Assembly: GCA_028671895.1 (NCBI GenBank)
Contig: CM053794.1
Location: 38,766,501-38,830,500, forward strand
Direction of reading: 5' to 3'
Source: Oenanthe sinensis
Lineage: Eukaryota; Streptophyta; Magnoliopsida; Apiales; Apiaceae
Length of the DNA stretch: 64,000 nucleotides
This document shows positions 40,239-52,125 of this stretch, piece after piece. Every line of letters begins with the position of its first letter. Position 1 is the stretch's first letter. A program made the position numbers and the translations under genes. The notes below the pieces were generated by a model that saw nothing but the letters and a program-made list of their open reading frames with translations, had not been told where the DNA came from and made no database searches.

Positions 40239-41405
40239 ATGGGTAAAGGTGGTCGTATGCCGGTAGCTGGTGGCGAGACAAAGCAAGCAGAAAAGGAGGA
40301 TATATTCCGTCGAGTTCCTCATGAAAAACCACCATTCACAATTGCAGACATCAAGAAAGCCATACCACTTCATTGTTTCGAGCGTTCGCTCCTCCGCTCC
40401 TTTTCTTACCTAGTTTATGATTTGGCCGTTTGTTTCCTGCTCTACTACGTAGCCATAAACTACATCAATCTCCTCCCTAAGCCTTTGTCTTACCTTGCAT
40501 GGACTGCTTATATTTATGTTCAAGGCTGTTTCATGTTTGCCGTTTGGGTGGTAGCCCATGAATGTGGCCACCATGGCTTTAGCAACTATCATTGGCTAAA
40601 TGACACTGTTGGATTTGTTCTCCATTCCCTACTCCTCGTCCCTTATTTCTCCTGGAAAATTAGTCACCGTCGTCACCATGCCAATACCAATTCTCTTGAT
40701 CGTGACGAAAACCATATTCCTAGATTTAAAGACACAATCCGTTCTTACTATCATTTCTTTAACAACCCAGTCGGTCGAGTTTTCATCATTGCCTTCACCC
40801 TCACCCTCGGATGGCCTTTGTACTTGATCGTAAACATAGCTGGACGAGAATATGATCGACATGCTTCCCATTTTGACCCATACAGTCCTATTTACTCCGA
40901 ACGTGAGCGACTTCAAATCTTCTTGTCAGACATAGGTTTTCTTGCAGGTTGCTATTTGGTATACAGGGTTGCTTTAGTGAAAGGATTCACATGGGTGATG
41001 CTCGTATATGGAGCTCCTCTACACGTTGTGAATGGATTTCTGGTGATGATTACTCTACTACACCACACTCATCTTTCTTTGCCTCATTATGATTCTTCCG
41101 AATGGGACTGGTTGAGGGGAGCTCTGGCCACAGTCGACAGAGACTACGGGATTCTAAACAAAGTGTTCCACCACATAGCCGATACTCATGTTCTTCACCA
41201 TCTAATCTCCAGCATCCCACATTATCATGCTGAGGAGGCAACTGAGGCAATCAAGCCCGTGCTGGGGGATTATTATCATTACGATCCAACTCCATTTTAC
41301 GTGGCAATGTGGAGAGAGGCTAAGGAATGTCTCTACGTCGAGGCAGAGGACGATGGTGACAAGGCCAAAGGTGTCTATTGGTTCAAAAACAAGCTTCAGT
41401 CATAA
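40239..41405 (+). CDS. FAD2-like: FAD2-like desaturase C
   Basis: 388 residues, single coding exon, preceded by a TATA box and a leader intron. His boxes: HECGHH at 107-112, HRRHH at 143-147, HVLHH at 317-321. Compared with oleate desaturases it carries HTHLSLPHY in place of HTHPSLPHY, and HVLHH in place of HVAHH. From memory these features recur in FAD2 acetylenases and other divergent FAD2 enzymes, but they do not prove acetylenase activity. The C-terminus WFKNKLQS has two residues after the usual aromatic ER-retrieval motif. The closest paralogue is E (about nine in ten residues identical by eye, most differences in the first ~100 residues). The likely site is the ER membrane, on C18 acyl-phosphatidylcholine. 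Confidence 0.9.
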   Translation: MGKGGRMPVAGGETKQAEKEDIFRRVPHEKPPFTIADIKKAIPLHCFERSLLRSFSYLVYDLAVCFLLYYVAINYINLLPKPLSYLAWTAYIYVQGCFMFAVWVVAHECGHHGFSNYHWLNDTVGFVLHSLLLVPYFSWKISHRRHHANTNSLDRDENHIPRFKDTIRSYYHFFNNPVGRVFIIAFTLTLGWPLYLIVNIAGREYDRHASHFDPYSPIYSERERLQIFLSDIGFLAGCYLVYRVALVKGFTWVMLVYGAPLHVVNGFLVMITLLHHTHLSLPHYDSSEWDWLRGALATVDRDYGILNKVFHHIADTHVLHHLISSIPHYHAEEATEAIKPVLGDYYHYDPTPFYVAMWREAKECLYVEAEDDGDKAKGVYWFKNKLQS

Positions 41406-44400
41406 TCCTCTCGATCTAGCTAGTCGCAGTGATCTGCTACCTCATTACCTATAGATGAAAAGTATTCTTAGTACAAAATTAAGTACTATGTATTATGTCA
41501 CTTCGTTTTGTATGGATATGCATGCACTGCTGGATTTTTTTTACCATGAGTAATCCTCAGCTTTTCCCAGTATAGATCTTACTTATCAATTACCAATATT
41601 GGAAAGTGCTTTCAAACTGTAATATATCTACGAGGGACCAACCAAACCTGTGGGATGTGGGTCGCAAAGGAATAATTTATTTAGTGATTGCCAATAAACA
41701 AAATTAAACTAGTTCTTCTGAATTTGTTGGATGATCATGCAAATCTGCTTCTGGAATATGGTCAAGCAAATATAATTATGAATTAATATATAGTAATGGA
41801 CTTGATTAATGATGGTCTGTTTCTAAATTTCGTGCTTCTTATATGCAGAGTCATTCAAGTCTTTTAGGCGACCTCTATATATATACTTGGCAGAACATTG
41901 GAACGTACGTACATTTACACGTACAAATTATTTACCAGACATGGACATAAGACATGGACCTCTTAAATAAATGGTCTGGGTTATAAAGAGAATAATTTGC
42001 GCCTTGAGCCTTGAAACCGTATATATATATAGTTGCACACATCCTTGGATATATCGTTTTTATATAGGGTTGCATTGATTTAATTCTTTCCCAGAATGTG
42101 ATTCTATAGAGTATTATTGCTACTCCCTAAACACTAAATGCTACTTTTATTCATGCAAAAAAATATAGTTAGATATTTATTATCTGATTTAAAATTTCAT
42201 CTTAAATATTTTTTTAATTTATTCTTGACCTTCATGTAATATAACATAATCATATATTTTTCTTTTTGCATCTTAACATACGTCCCTAAAATTTAAAAAT
42301 GAAAGGTAAACGAAGGAGAGTAAACAATGTAGTTGTACATCACATGCAATAAAGATAAATTAAACTTTTCAAAGAAAATATATATACTCAGGTTAAAATT
42401 ATATAAAATATTTTTAAATGAATATTCTATATCATACTCTATTTATATATAAAATTGTTTTAATATTTTCTTTATATAATTTAAATATATTTTTATTTTT
42501 ATAATAATAATAATTTAAATTTTATTTAATGTTATAGGTATATATTTTATATAATTTTTCATATACTTTATTTGTATTTTAATAGGATAATGTTTGTGTG
42601 TTTCGTTTAGATATGTGTTTTATTTAGAAGATTAATGTGAAATGTATTTTAGTTAGGAAATTAGGGCTAATAATAATTATTCCGCCCTAATTAATGTGAG
42701 ATATATTTTAGTTAAGAGATTAGTGTTTAAAAATTAGATTCAATAATAATTATCCGGCACAAATACTTCCGGAACACCAAACTTTTAATATTTCGATTTT
42801 AATAATATAATATAGATTATAAAATTATTAGAGAACATAATATAAAACATTTTAGTATTTTCATTGAATTCAACCCCGCCTGTATACTCATTCTTCTAAA
42901 GCAAATATATATACATGATTTGTGTTACTTGATTCCGGTAATAAAATGAGATCATGACGAATTGACCGTTCTATTTATGTCGACATGATAAAATCAAATT
43001 TTGTAATGACTATGCGCAGGTTTGTATTACATCCTTTTCATCGAGGTCTCCAGCCTTTCTTAACTACCACATATATATTGATTGTGATTTCCATAAGCAG
43101 TTTCAATAAATTTTCAACGTATGTGTATATGTTTCTTATGGAGTTTACCCATACAATTTTTAAAAATGTGTACAGTACGGGTGCTATCATAACGTTTGAG
43201 TGGGATTGCATCCCATTATTAAATTATATAATTCACCAATTATGTTTTAACTTGATAAATCCGGGTGTAAAATATGTGCAATTTATTTTCTCCTTCCTAA
43301 TTGGACTAGTTCTTGGTTCATAAAATAGTTTGGTTGACTAGATAACATGAGTTTGAGATTAGGAATAAAATTGAGTTGGGGTGTTATGAGATTAAATTAT
43401 CATTTTTAATATCATATATATATTTGGAAAGTGTTTATTTTTAATTTAAAATAGTATTAAATTATTAATTAAATCAATTTTTATAATAAAATTAATTTTG
43501 TATATATATATTTATTATTATTATTACTTATTTATTTTTATTGTTAGTAAATACATATGATTAAAAAATTATATAAATAATAAAATTTAAGCTAATTTTT
43601 CGTATCCATCAATCATAACCATTTTTTCTTGATTTCATCCATATCTAAAATTTTGAAATAGGTGTGAAAAAATAAAAGCATTCAACTAAACACTAATATA
43701 TAATTTATTCATTAAAAAAAACTATGTCAAACGATTCAAAATTTTCTACCCAAAAAAAGATTTCAACATCTTTCTTTGTAAAGGTAATCTAGTAATATCA
43801 CAGTACTATTCAATTATTGTAATTATCAACAAGAACATATTTTTATGAATTAGGTGACTATGTGAGTGAAATTCTTAAATATTCATATTTATTTTGTTTA
43901 AAAATTCTCAGACTTTATTTCAAGTCTGGGGTTTATATTTGATTCATAAAAAATATATTATTCATGCAAACAGCAGCTTATAAACATATCTTATGAGTTT
44001 ATTTTCGATCTAAGCTTGTATATGAACAGCTCAGATATAATAGTGACGAATTTCTTGAATTATTTTATTTATGATTATAGAATTTTAATAAAATGAAGCT
44101 AATATTTTCAAATCAATTATATAAATTTAAAAATTATACTAGTTATATATTTTCTTTATCATATTTTATACTTTAACATCTGTTATAAAGAACCTAAAAT
44201 TAATTTTATAGAATAAATTAATTTTACTAAATAAAGAACCTAAGATAATAAAGAACCTAAGATAATAAAGAACCTAAAATTAATTTTACGTAACTTTCTC
44301 GCATATGGTAAATACAATAAATGTATTTTGATAATTATAATATTTATAGATATTGTTTTGATTGTACATATTAAAATATAATAATTATATGAACATGAGG

Positions 44401-44828
44401 TAAAGTTATTTAAGATCAATTTTAGATTATTTATTCTCTTTTTTTAATTATTCAAAATAATCTCAATCAAATTCAGAATTTTAAATAAAATTCATGTTAC
44501 TAAATAAATCATTAATTACTTTCAAAAGTTAATAAAATAATTACGTAAAAACTTCAGACTTTGTTCGCCAATCAATTTCTGCCTTGCATTCCCACCGAAA
44601 AGGTGACTGGACTTTCGTTGGCTAGCTGTAGTACTGTAAGCAACTGATGTGGTGAAATTGCAGTACTTGCCTGCCAATATTGACTAATTTCGGTTTAGTT
44701 TAGTAAATGACAATTTTAAACAGTTGAAAGTATGGAGAGATAGACGAGTGGAAGACAATTTTGATCGCTTTTATTCACAAAAAATGAACAATTGAATCAT
44801 TGTCCAACTTTCCACTGCTCTTCCCTAA
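41406..44828. other. Intergenic, very AT-rich
   Basis: Holds the 3' region of C and low-complexity AT-rich DNA, including short repeated CCTAA(G/A)AT-type motifs near 44190-44290. The open frame near 42985 is unlike any protein I know. No gene was recognised. Confidence 0.5.
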
Positions 44829-45134
44829 GAGCAACTCCAATCGACCGATACATGTTAGCTATATCCTCCCCTTTAGCTAATGAGATAACATTCAACCACT
44901 TCAACCCTAGTCTGCAGCGAGTCTGTAGCTAGTTTTTATTTTACATAATCTCATATGTTTTCTATATTTATCAAACTCATACAGATCTGCAAGGGGCTCC
45001 ACCTCATCTCCCTCCTTTTCTCATCTTCCATCCCGCCATTTCTTCCCTCCAATTACAACCCCTAAATTATCTTTTCCCCAATTTCCCCTAATTCTATCTT
45101 TCTCTTATCCAAAAACAAAAAAAAACCTAGATTA

Positions 45135-46771
45135 ATGGAAGCATCTTTTACAGATTTACTTAACAAGGGCGTGTATGATGTTGAAGAAATTTGTACTCAA
45201 TCTACCCAACAACAAGATTCAGGCAAACAGAAAAAAGGTTGTCGATCAAAGAATTTCACAATGGAAGAAGATATGCTACTCATTTCTGGTTGGTTAAATG
45301 TCAGTTTGGATCCGGTGCAAGGTTCGAATCAAACGCAACAGACTTATTGGAGTAGGATCTGGAATTATTTTAATGAGCACAAAAATTTTACAAGTGATCG
45401 CACCCCTACTTCTCTGTGTAATCGGTGGTGTGCGATTCAAACATCCGTAAGCAAATTTATTGGATACTACAATCAAATCAACGGAAGGAATCAAAGTGGT
45501 ATGACTGAACAAGATAAGGTATTACAAATTTTAATCTTGATTATTATTATACAAGCTGCAAGGTTTGAGTATTACGTTTATATATTTTTTTTGTCTTGAT
45601 TATGGGAATTGATATATTTAGTTAGTTAAACTTCGTAAGATTTGAATCTTGATATGATTTGATGGTTGATATCGTAAGATAGAACATATGTTTGTTCTAG
45701 GCTGCATTGCTACTGATTGTGGTTACGTAGCATATTGTGATCCTTTACTTAACTTAGTCGTGGTAGTGAGATTATTCAGGGTCTTATTATTCCAAAACAT
45801 TTTTTTAGAGCATGTCCCTATTCCAGTGCAACATATCTATTTAGTGCTTGATCTTCAGTTTTAAAGCCTACTTATGTCAACGATGTGATGTCTGGTTGTT
45901 TTAATCTGCAAGTGTAAATCTATTAAGGCATGTTCTGATATATAGTTGGCTACAAATATATTTGTTTCTCGGTGTATCATTAATATTTTTGTACCCCTTT
46001 TATGTGCTGCTGAACTATGTGTATTTAGATTAAGGCTAGTAGCTCATAGTTTATGTCTTTTTACTGTAATAGTCAACCTTACATTTCTGCTGGAATCAGT
46101 CATGTGTATGACTTAAAAATTAAGATTGCAGTAATAAACTACATGACTACTGATTAGTATACTTAATTTTCTATTTGGTCAGCCTATCCTATGAAATTTT
46201 ACAAGTGATTTGCTGCCAGACATATCTATAAACCAGTCCAAATTAGTATGTGACATGTTTTATCTTTCAGAATATTGTTTTATAAAATTTTCAAAGTTTG
46301 AGGATGCTGATCGAGCGATAGAAGTTTTAGACAACCAATACATGTTTTCAGGGGTAAGTTAAGTAGATGATCACAATTTTGCCTGGTAGAAAATGAAAAG
46401 ATTGAGATCATATTTCAAATTTATATGATCTAGAAAAACAATTGAAAAGAGCATTGACCAGGACTTTTTTGCCATGTTCTGATATGTAGTATGCACTTGC
46501 TCCAGTTTTTCTTTGAATTTTTCTTGCATTGCCAGTGTTCACCAGTGATCTCTTTACACAGGTTGGACAAGCTATGCAGATGTACGAGACTATCATGAAA
46601 GTTCCATTTCCTTTTATGCGTTGCTGGATGGAGTTACGAAATTCACTAAAATTCGCATCAAATATAAATAAAAAAAGCAAGACCGCTGCAAAGGATAGTC
46701 AACCGTCATCGCCATCTACTGAAAGTCCAGTGAGTTCCAATGTACTAGAATCTGCATTATCTCATCAATAA
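45135..46771 (+). CDS. Myb/SANT-like ORF1 protein of the Harbinger element
   Basis: Proposed exons 45135-45518 and 46562-46771 (GT-AG), 197 residues. Residues ~37-100 (KNFTMEEDMLLISGWLNVSL, then WSRIWNYFNEHK and SLCNRWCAIQ) form a trihelix/SANT-like DNA-binding fold. It matches the plant family often named NAM-associated or glutathione-S-transferase-T3-like, which includes ORF1 of PIF/Harbinger transposons. The C-terminal part (AMQMYETIMKVPFPFMRCWMELRN) is the family's conserved pattern, followed by a Ser/Pro/Lys-rich tail. In active elements ORF1 helps the transposase bind DNA and enter the nucleus. The reading frame is intact. The 1-kb intron contains an unrelated RRM-like exon. Confidence 0.65.
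46271..46353 (+). pseudogene. RRM exon fragment (FCA-like) captured in the element
   Basis: In one frame this 83-bp segment encodes CFIKFSKFEDADRAIEVLDN then QYMFSG, resembling the C-terminal half of the first RRM of plant FCA-type RNA-binding proteins (pattern CFIK-, ADRAI-L-NQ). It is bounded by TATCTTTCAG and GGTAAGTT, good acceptor and donor sites. At 83 bp it would shift the ORF1 frame if spliced in. No other RRM exons were found nearby. Confidence 0.5.
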
Positions 46772-47102
46772 TTCGTATAGAGTTGGCCATTAAACTGAAT
46801 TTAGAATGAATAATTTATATAGAGTCTGTGTGCTTTTCATTTCCCAATTATGTGATCTATTTATAAACAAAATTGAAATAAAGCCGTTAAGATAAAGTCG
46901 TTGGAATATGACTGTTATAATATAGCCGTTATAAATTTGAAATTTGAAAAAGTTAATAAAATAATATTTTTCAAATATAGATAACGATTATAGCTAATGT
47001 GGTTGGAGCACATCACCTTTTTGGTTATGTATAATTTAGCTAATTAATATTTTATTATATTTTAGCTAATGGTTATTGCTAACGTGGTTGGAAATGCTCT
47101 AA

Positions 47103-47737
47103 GTAATTTAAACTTGCAAGTTTACTTGATAGCAGAGCGTACAGTGTGGAATGTGGATTGCATGCCAGTATTGATATTAGCATAAAATAAAAGTAAATAT
47201 AAAATGTCATATGCCTTTATTTATATCGCCATGTGTCAAATACGTCATGTTAAGTGATTTGCTGAATTTTTAAATAATACAAAATGGCGGTCAAATCAGT
47301 GCCGCTAAATTATTAGCATCAATGTTAACTGTCCACCGCTCTTTTTACCAAATAATATTTTTCGTTAATGAACTAATTTTATACTCTTTTTATTTTTGAA
47401 TAATGGTCTTTATTTTGTCTATGTATTTTAAAAACTTTTGATCATGTAATTAGATTTATTATTTTTATAAACTAAAATATTAAATTTAAAATAATAATTT
47501 TAGTCATGAGGCTAACATAAAATAAAAAATTATAAATTTATAATTGTTTTCTTTAAAAATGAGAGCTACAATTCGTTACTGTAAACTACAAAAGAAACTG
47601 TTTCTGATATTTGTAGCTCTCAAACATTTAAACAATTAATAAGAAAAACAAATCAAACACGTTTGAGCTGTTAGGCTGCATGTATATAGTACAGTACATT
47701 AGTTACTACTTCCTAGTTACTGCTAGTTACTAGTACA
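47103..47737. other. Spacer between two DNA transposons
   Basis: AT-rich sequence without recognisable content. Confidence 0.5.
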
Positions 47738-48177
47738 AGAGATGGCCAAACGAGCGGACCGGAAGAGCCGTGTTATTTCACCGACGAATCGGTTTGACAA
47801 TTCATGATTCGGGCACGGCACGACACGCGATTGTAGGCGAGTCGTGCCGAGTCAGACCGGTTCGCGAAAAATCCAGCTCATGTGCAGCTCAGCGATTAGG
47901 CATGTTTGGTTTTTATTTTTATTTTTTTATTTTTATTTCAGTCTATTGCGTGCCTAGCCGAGTCACGAGTTTGGCGAGTTGTGCTAATATGAAAGATTCC
48001 ATATGTTAGTTGTTATTGATTTGATAGGCTGCGTATGATTGATTAATGATTACTTTTTTTTTATTCCAGTCCGTTGCCACTTGTCGGTGGGTTTCATTTA
48101 TTTTTTTAAAATAAATAAATATTTATTTCAAACAAATATTTTTGAAATAAAAGAGGACGATACCTCTATAAATTTTA

Positions 48178-48399
48178 TTAATTAAAAAATATTTTATAAT
48201 TAATTTGATAGGACTCCTCTATAAAAAACGGAATAAACCGCTTGTACATAATAAATACTCTTTTACCTGCACTAAAAGCAAACTCGGACGCAATTGTAGA
48301 GTTAGGAACTACTAATATGTCCCTTGTAATTTTAGCTAAAACCGGAAATTGGTTTTCATGATTCTTCCACCATGTTAGTATTGAAAAATTATCATTCAA
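48178..48399 (-). pseudogene. hAT transposase C-terminal dimerisation remnant
   Basis: The translated segment contains FSILTWWKNHENQFPVLAKI, then ITRDILVVPNSTIASEFAFS, the hallmark hAT dimerisation region (WW at start, SE-FS near the end). The rest of the transposase (BED zinc finger, catalytic region) is not present as an open frame, so it is not functional. Adjacent sequence to 48640 may be more degraded transposase. Confidence 0.7.
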
Positions 48400-48749
48400 C
48401 TCATAACTATAGGGAAAAAAAACTCCTTAATCATACTAGAAGAAGAAGTAGCTACAAAAGAAGACGTAGTGGAAATTCTACATTTTTATTTTTTGGCTAT
48501 GATAGATGAAATAATACTATTAAACCTACTAACATTATTAATCTTATGTGGTATAACATTTTGAGTTTTGGGAGTATATATATCTACGAGACAATATAAT
48601 AATTCTAAACAATTTTGTACATAAAGATCATGATTATACGAAACTCCTAACACCTCGTAATAATGCCGTAATAATGTTCTAAATTATTTTCTAACCCTTC
48701 ATTTTCTAACAGCAGGATCAAGAAGACATGCAACACAATAAATATAGGG

Positions 48750-49190
48750 AAAATCTGTAAAATATTATATTCACTTAATTTTCATGTCATGAATAATTGC
48801 ACTAAAATAATCATAATTCACGTAAAGTAGTAACAATATTAACATATTCAATGATTAAAGAGTAATCAAAACATGCCTACTAATCAATCATATATAGTGT
48901 GCTTAAAAAACATTCAAATTGTATTTTTAAAAAACATAGAATATTTCTAATAAATTTAAAAAACATAAAAATCTGTAAAATATTATATCCACTTAATTTT
49001 CATGTCATGAATAATTGCACTAAAATAATCATTGTCTTCAAATTCACGTAAAGTAGTAACAATATTAACATACTCAATGATTAAAGAGTAATCAAAACAT
49101 GCCTACTAATCAATCATATATAATGTGCTTAAAAAACATTCAAATTGTATTTTTTAAAAACATCGAATATTTCTAATAATTTAAATAATT
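48750..49190. repeat. Tandem duplication, ~217-bp unit, two copies
   Basis: AAAATCTGTAAAATATTATA starts at 48750 and recurs at 48967. The copies match closely through ATTGCACTAAAATAATCAT and ATCAATCATATATA(G/A)TGTG, with small indels. It lies inside the hAT remnant. Confidence 0.75.
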
Positions 49191-49568
49191 CAAATAATTT
49201 AAAAAACATAACAAACGAATATTTAAAAAAACAAAAAATATTCGGCAAGAAATAGCATGTGGCAGACACCCACACATGCGAGTACTAGTAGACAGAGTAC
49301 CAGGTAGTAAGAATCAACTCAGCAAGTAGCAGCAGGCGCGTGGAACTCAAAGAAGAATATGCCGGGCCGGCTAGCTCGGCTCGTTACGGGATGAGGCGAG
49401 TTTCGTATGTCATGCCGGTTATGGTTCTCCAATTTTTAGCTCATGGACAGCTCATTTAGCAGACGATCCGTGTCGGTTTTTGAACCGGCCCGGTTCCCAG
49501 CACCTAACACGAGTTCTACGATGAGCCGGTGCGAGTCGGTCGAGCCGATCCGCGCGTTTGCCACCTCA

Positions 49569-51049
49569 TAACTCAGATATTGACAAATGTAAAGAACGCT
49601 TGGTTGGTTGTGTTTATTATTTTTTAGAGCATACGGAAGGATATTTTTAATTCTTGTTTCGTCAATGGTTATTACATTGGAAATTTAGGTCAATGTAAGG
49701 CTGCTGAATTTGTTTTTAGCCGGTTTATAAAAAGATTTACGTAAACTTTCCAAATCGTTACAATATGTTATGCAAGTTGCACACTACGGGGGTCGGGGTC
49801 CAATTCATATTTCATATATGCTTATTTTTTTTTAAGTGTTGATTGACCTAGCCAACAATAATATACTATACTTGTCACACGTAGCTGCATACTACTAAGA
49901 AGAATTTGGTGACATGTATGCTTTGATTATTAAAATCTCTCATTTGTACACAAGTTATTGAAATTATGGATATTCTAATACATAACTAGATTTTGATATT
50001 TTCTAGCTGTCATTTTATGCATGCATGTAGCATGCTTAGTAATTAATCGAAATTTTTAGCAACTTAGTTTACTTGAATTGCCAGTTAAACTAGAATCAAT
50101 TATGGGTTAGTAGCTTCTGACCAAAATAAATAAATTATGGGTTAATAGCTGCTGTGGAATACTAGACACCCAAAAATCTTCTCAATTTTTTTCCCCAAAT
50201 AATAATGAATTATCACATAGGTAAATGGTAACTTTCCTAATAATAATATGAATCTCGCGTGCATACATATGCGCTCATAAATTAGTCATGTGTCAATATT
50301 TGAATTTTTTTTTGAGTGACTAACACTACTCTTAGATAAATTAATTTCTTGAAACCAAAGAGATGTACGTATAATACACCTCGTATACAAGAGATATACG
50401 TATAATAGAATAATAGATATTCGACGTCAGATCTCAGAATCTTGAGGGGCTTTATCTATTTTATAATTGTTTTACTGGCGTGCTGATTATTTTATATTCC
50501 ATTATTATGGCATCATTTTCTGATCGATAGACTTTGTTTAGACTACATGTTAACACACATAAACACGTTGCTTTGAAGGAGGTGTCGTGTCGTTTACATG
50601 TTAAAAATTAGGATCACGAGTTACTTGCTGCAAATAAATTGTGCCTGTTGAATTTGTGGTAATATATGGATTGAATTATTTTTTTATAATTAGATACGCT
50701 CACATAACAATTAAATAATTTTTGGTCTTTATTTTGATAAAATTTTATTGTGCCTGAAAATATGTGTGTACTCGTCCGTGGCATTTACATGTAAAAGTAG
50801 TTTTGTCGTTCATACGACATCTGTATAATTTTATTTCCGTCCGAATTGTGAATATGGTACAATAACCATGCATTGCAATTTCTAAAAAGGGAAAAAATTT
50901 GAGGTTAAATTTAAAATAATTTGATGAAATAACTAATATTCTTTTTCATATTAATGAGTTAAGTATACTTGAGTAAATAAACTAATATTGACGTCAAATT
51001 ATAAATCACATTAACTAATTAAACTAGTTGTAATATATATATATATATA
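49569..51049. other. Intergenic
   Basis: AT-rich spacer ending in a short (TA)n run (51032-51048) that abuts the next element. No gene was seen. Confidence 0.5.
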
Positions 51050-52064
51050 GGGTCTTATTCAAATAGAAAATAACTTAAATGAGAAATAGAAAATAAGAGC
51101 CTATACAAAACTCTTTCCCCCGGCCCCCCAAAACCCTCCCCGACCCCGACCCCGACCCCGACCCCGAACCCGAACCCACCCCTTCTCTCTCCCTGCCACT
51201 GCACCACCCCACTCCTCTCATCTCCCAGCCTCAGTATTTGTAACCACCATCATCACACCCCTGCCATAGCTACCATGCCGTTCCAACCACTACACCGTCA
51301 TCTTCTCCGGCGAGCCCTGCTGATCGGAGCTTGCAGCTCTTAACACCACCACCACGAGTTTGATTCTGTCGTGACTATCCCGATCTATATTCACGAGCTC
51401 GATTCTGCCATGGCTGTCCAGATCTAGAAATCTGGATATTGAAATACATAAATCATTAAATTATATTAAGAAATCACTAAAATATATTTCAAAAATCACT
51501 AATTTATACGGTGGAAATCACTAATTTATACGGTGGAAATTATCGACTAATACCAGTTCAGCAGAAGATCTAAACTTTACAATACACACACATACACATA
51601 AAATTAGATCTGTAAAATCATCAACGGACCAAGCTCGACCCTATTGATGTCCTCGTTCAGCAGTGAAATCGTGATTTGAACATCGCTGAAAACAAATCGG
51701 AGCTTCACCGGAATCTGAAAAACAATAGGGGTGTTTAAACGACGATGACGATGATGAAGATAGTGCCCCTGCGGGGCTAGAGGTCGGAAAAGAAGAGCAG
51801 CCAAATCTGAAAAAATTGATTTCGCCGGAAAATTCAAGCTCGCCGGAGAATGTGATCGGAGCTCGCCGGAGAAGATGACCGGAGCTCGTCAGAGAAGCAG
51901 TGGCAGTGGCAGGGGGTGGGGTGGGGTGGGGTGGGGTGGGGTGGGGTGGGTGTATTTGATTTGTGTGTGAGTGCCCCTATTGGCCATTAGATTAGATTGA
52001 ATATGTGGTGTAGATCTTATTTTTTATTTTCTATTCTAAGTTATTTTTTATTTGATCACTTGCC
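51050..52064. mobile_element. Inverted-repeat element in (TA)n with GC-rich core
   Basis: The left end GGGTCTTATTCAAATAGAAA is mirrored by TTTTTATTTGATCACTTGCC at the right; the imperfect inverted repeats run about 60 bases, with (TA)n on both outer sides. The core (51110-51960) is unusually GC-rich for this window. It contains a C-run array (51132-51180) and a GGGGT array (51912-51950), plus minus-strand-readable segments such as 51604-51837 without recognisable domain. It may be a non-autonomous DNA element that captured host sequence. Confidence 0.55.
51912..51950 (+). repeat. GGGGT tandem repeat
   Basis: Seven or more runs of at least three G separated by single T: a strong G-quadruplex-type pattern on the plus strand. 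Confidence 0.85.
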
Positions 52065-52125
52065 TATATATATATATGAAAATAACTCTAATGCGACTAC
52101 AGATTTAAGATAATTAAGTTATAAT

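Larger units (their letters stand above)
44829..47099. mobile_element. PIF/Harbinger-type element carrying ORF1
   Basis: Starts GAGCAACTCCAATC and ends GGTTGGAAATGCTC, an imperfect inverted repeat, flanked by TAA at 44826-44828 and 47100-47102. It contains the two-exon Myb/SANT-like ORF1 gene and no recognisable DDE transposase, so it depends on a transposase from elsewhere. The GAGCA ends are shared with the MITEs at 13127 and 14750. Confidence 0.72.
47738..49568. mobile_element. hAT element remnant
   Basis: The left end AGAGATGGCCAAACGAGCGGA pairs with the right end TCCGCGCGTTTGCCACCTCA as an imperfect inverted repeat; GC-rich subterminal motifs occur at both ends. The 8-bp flanks do not match, so the duplication has decayed or the ends are slightly off. 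Inside is a fragment of hAT transposase. Ends resemble those of the element at 165-1451. Confidence 0.6.

Noticed and set aside
42985..43323. 112-codon hydrophobic frame
   Set aside because: Low-complexity AT-rich translation with no family resemblance and no promoter context.
48750..49190. Repeats considered as a CRISPR array
   Set aside because: Only two long adjacent copies without spacers, inside a eukaryotic transposon; a tandem duplication.
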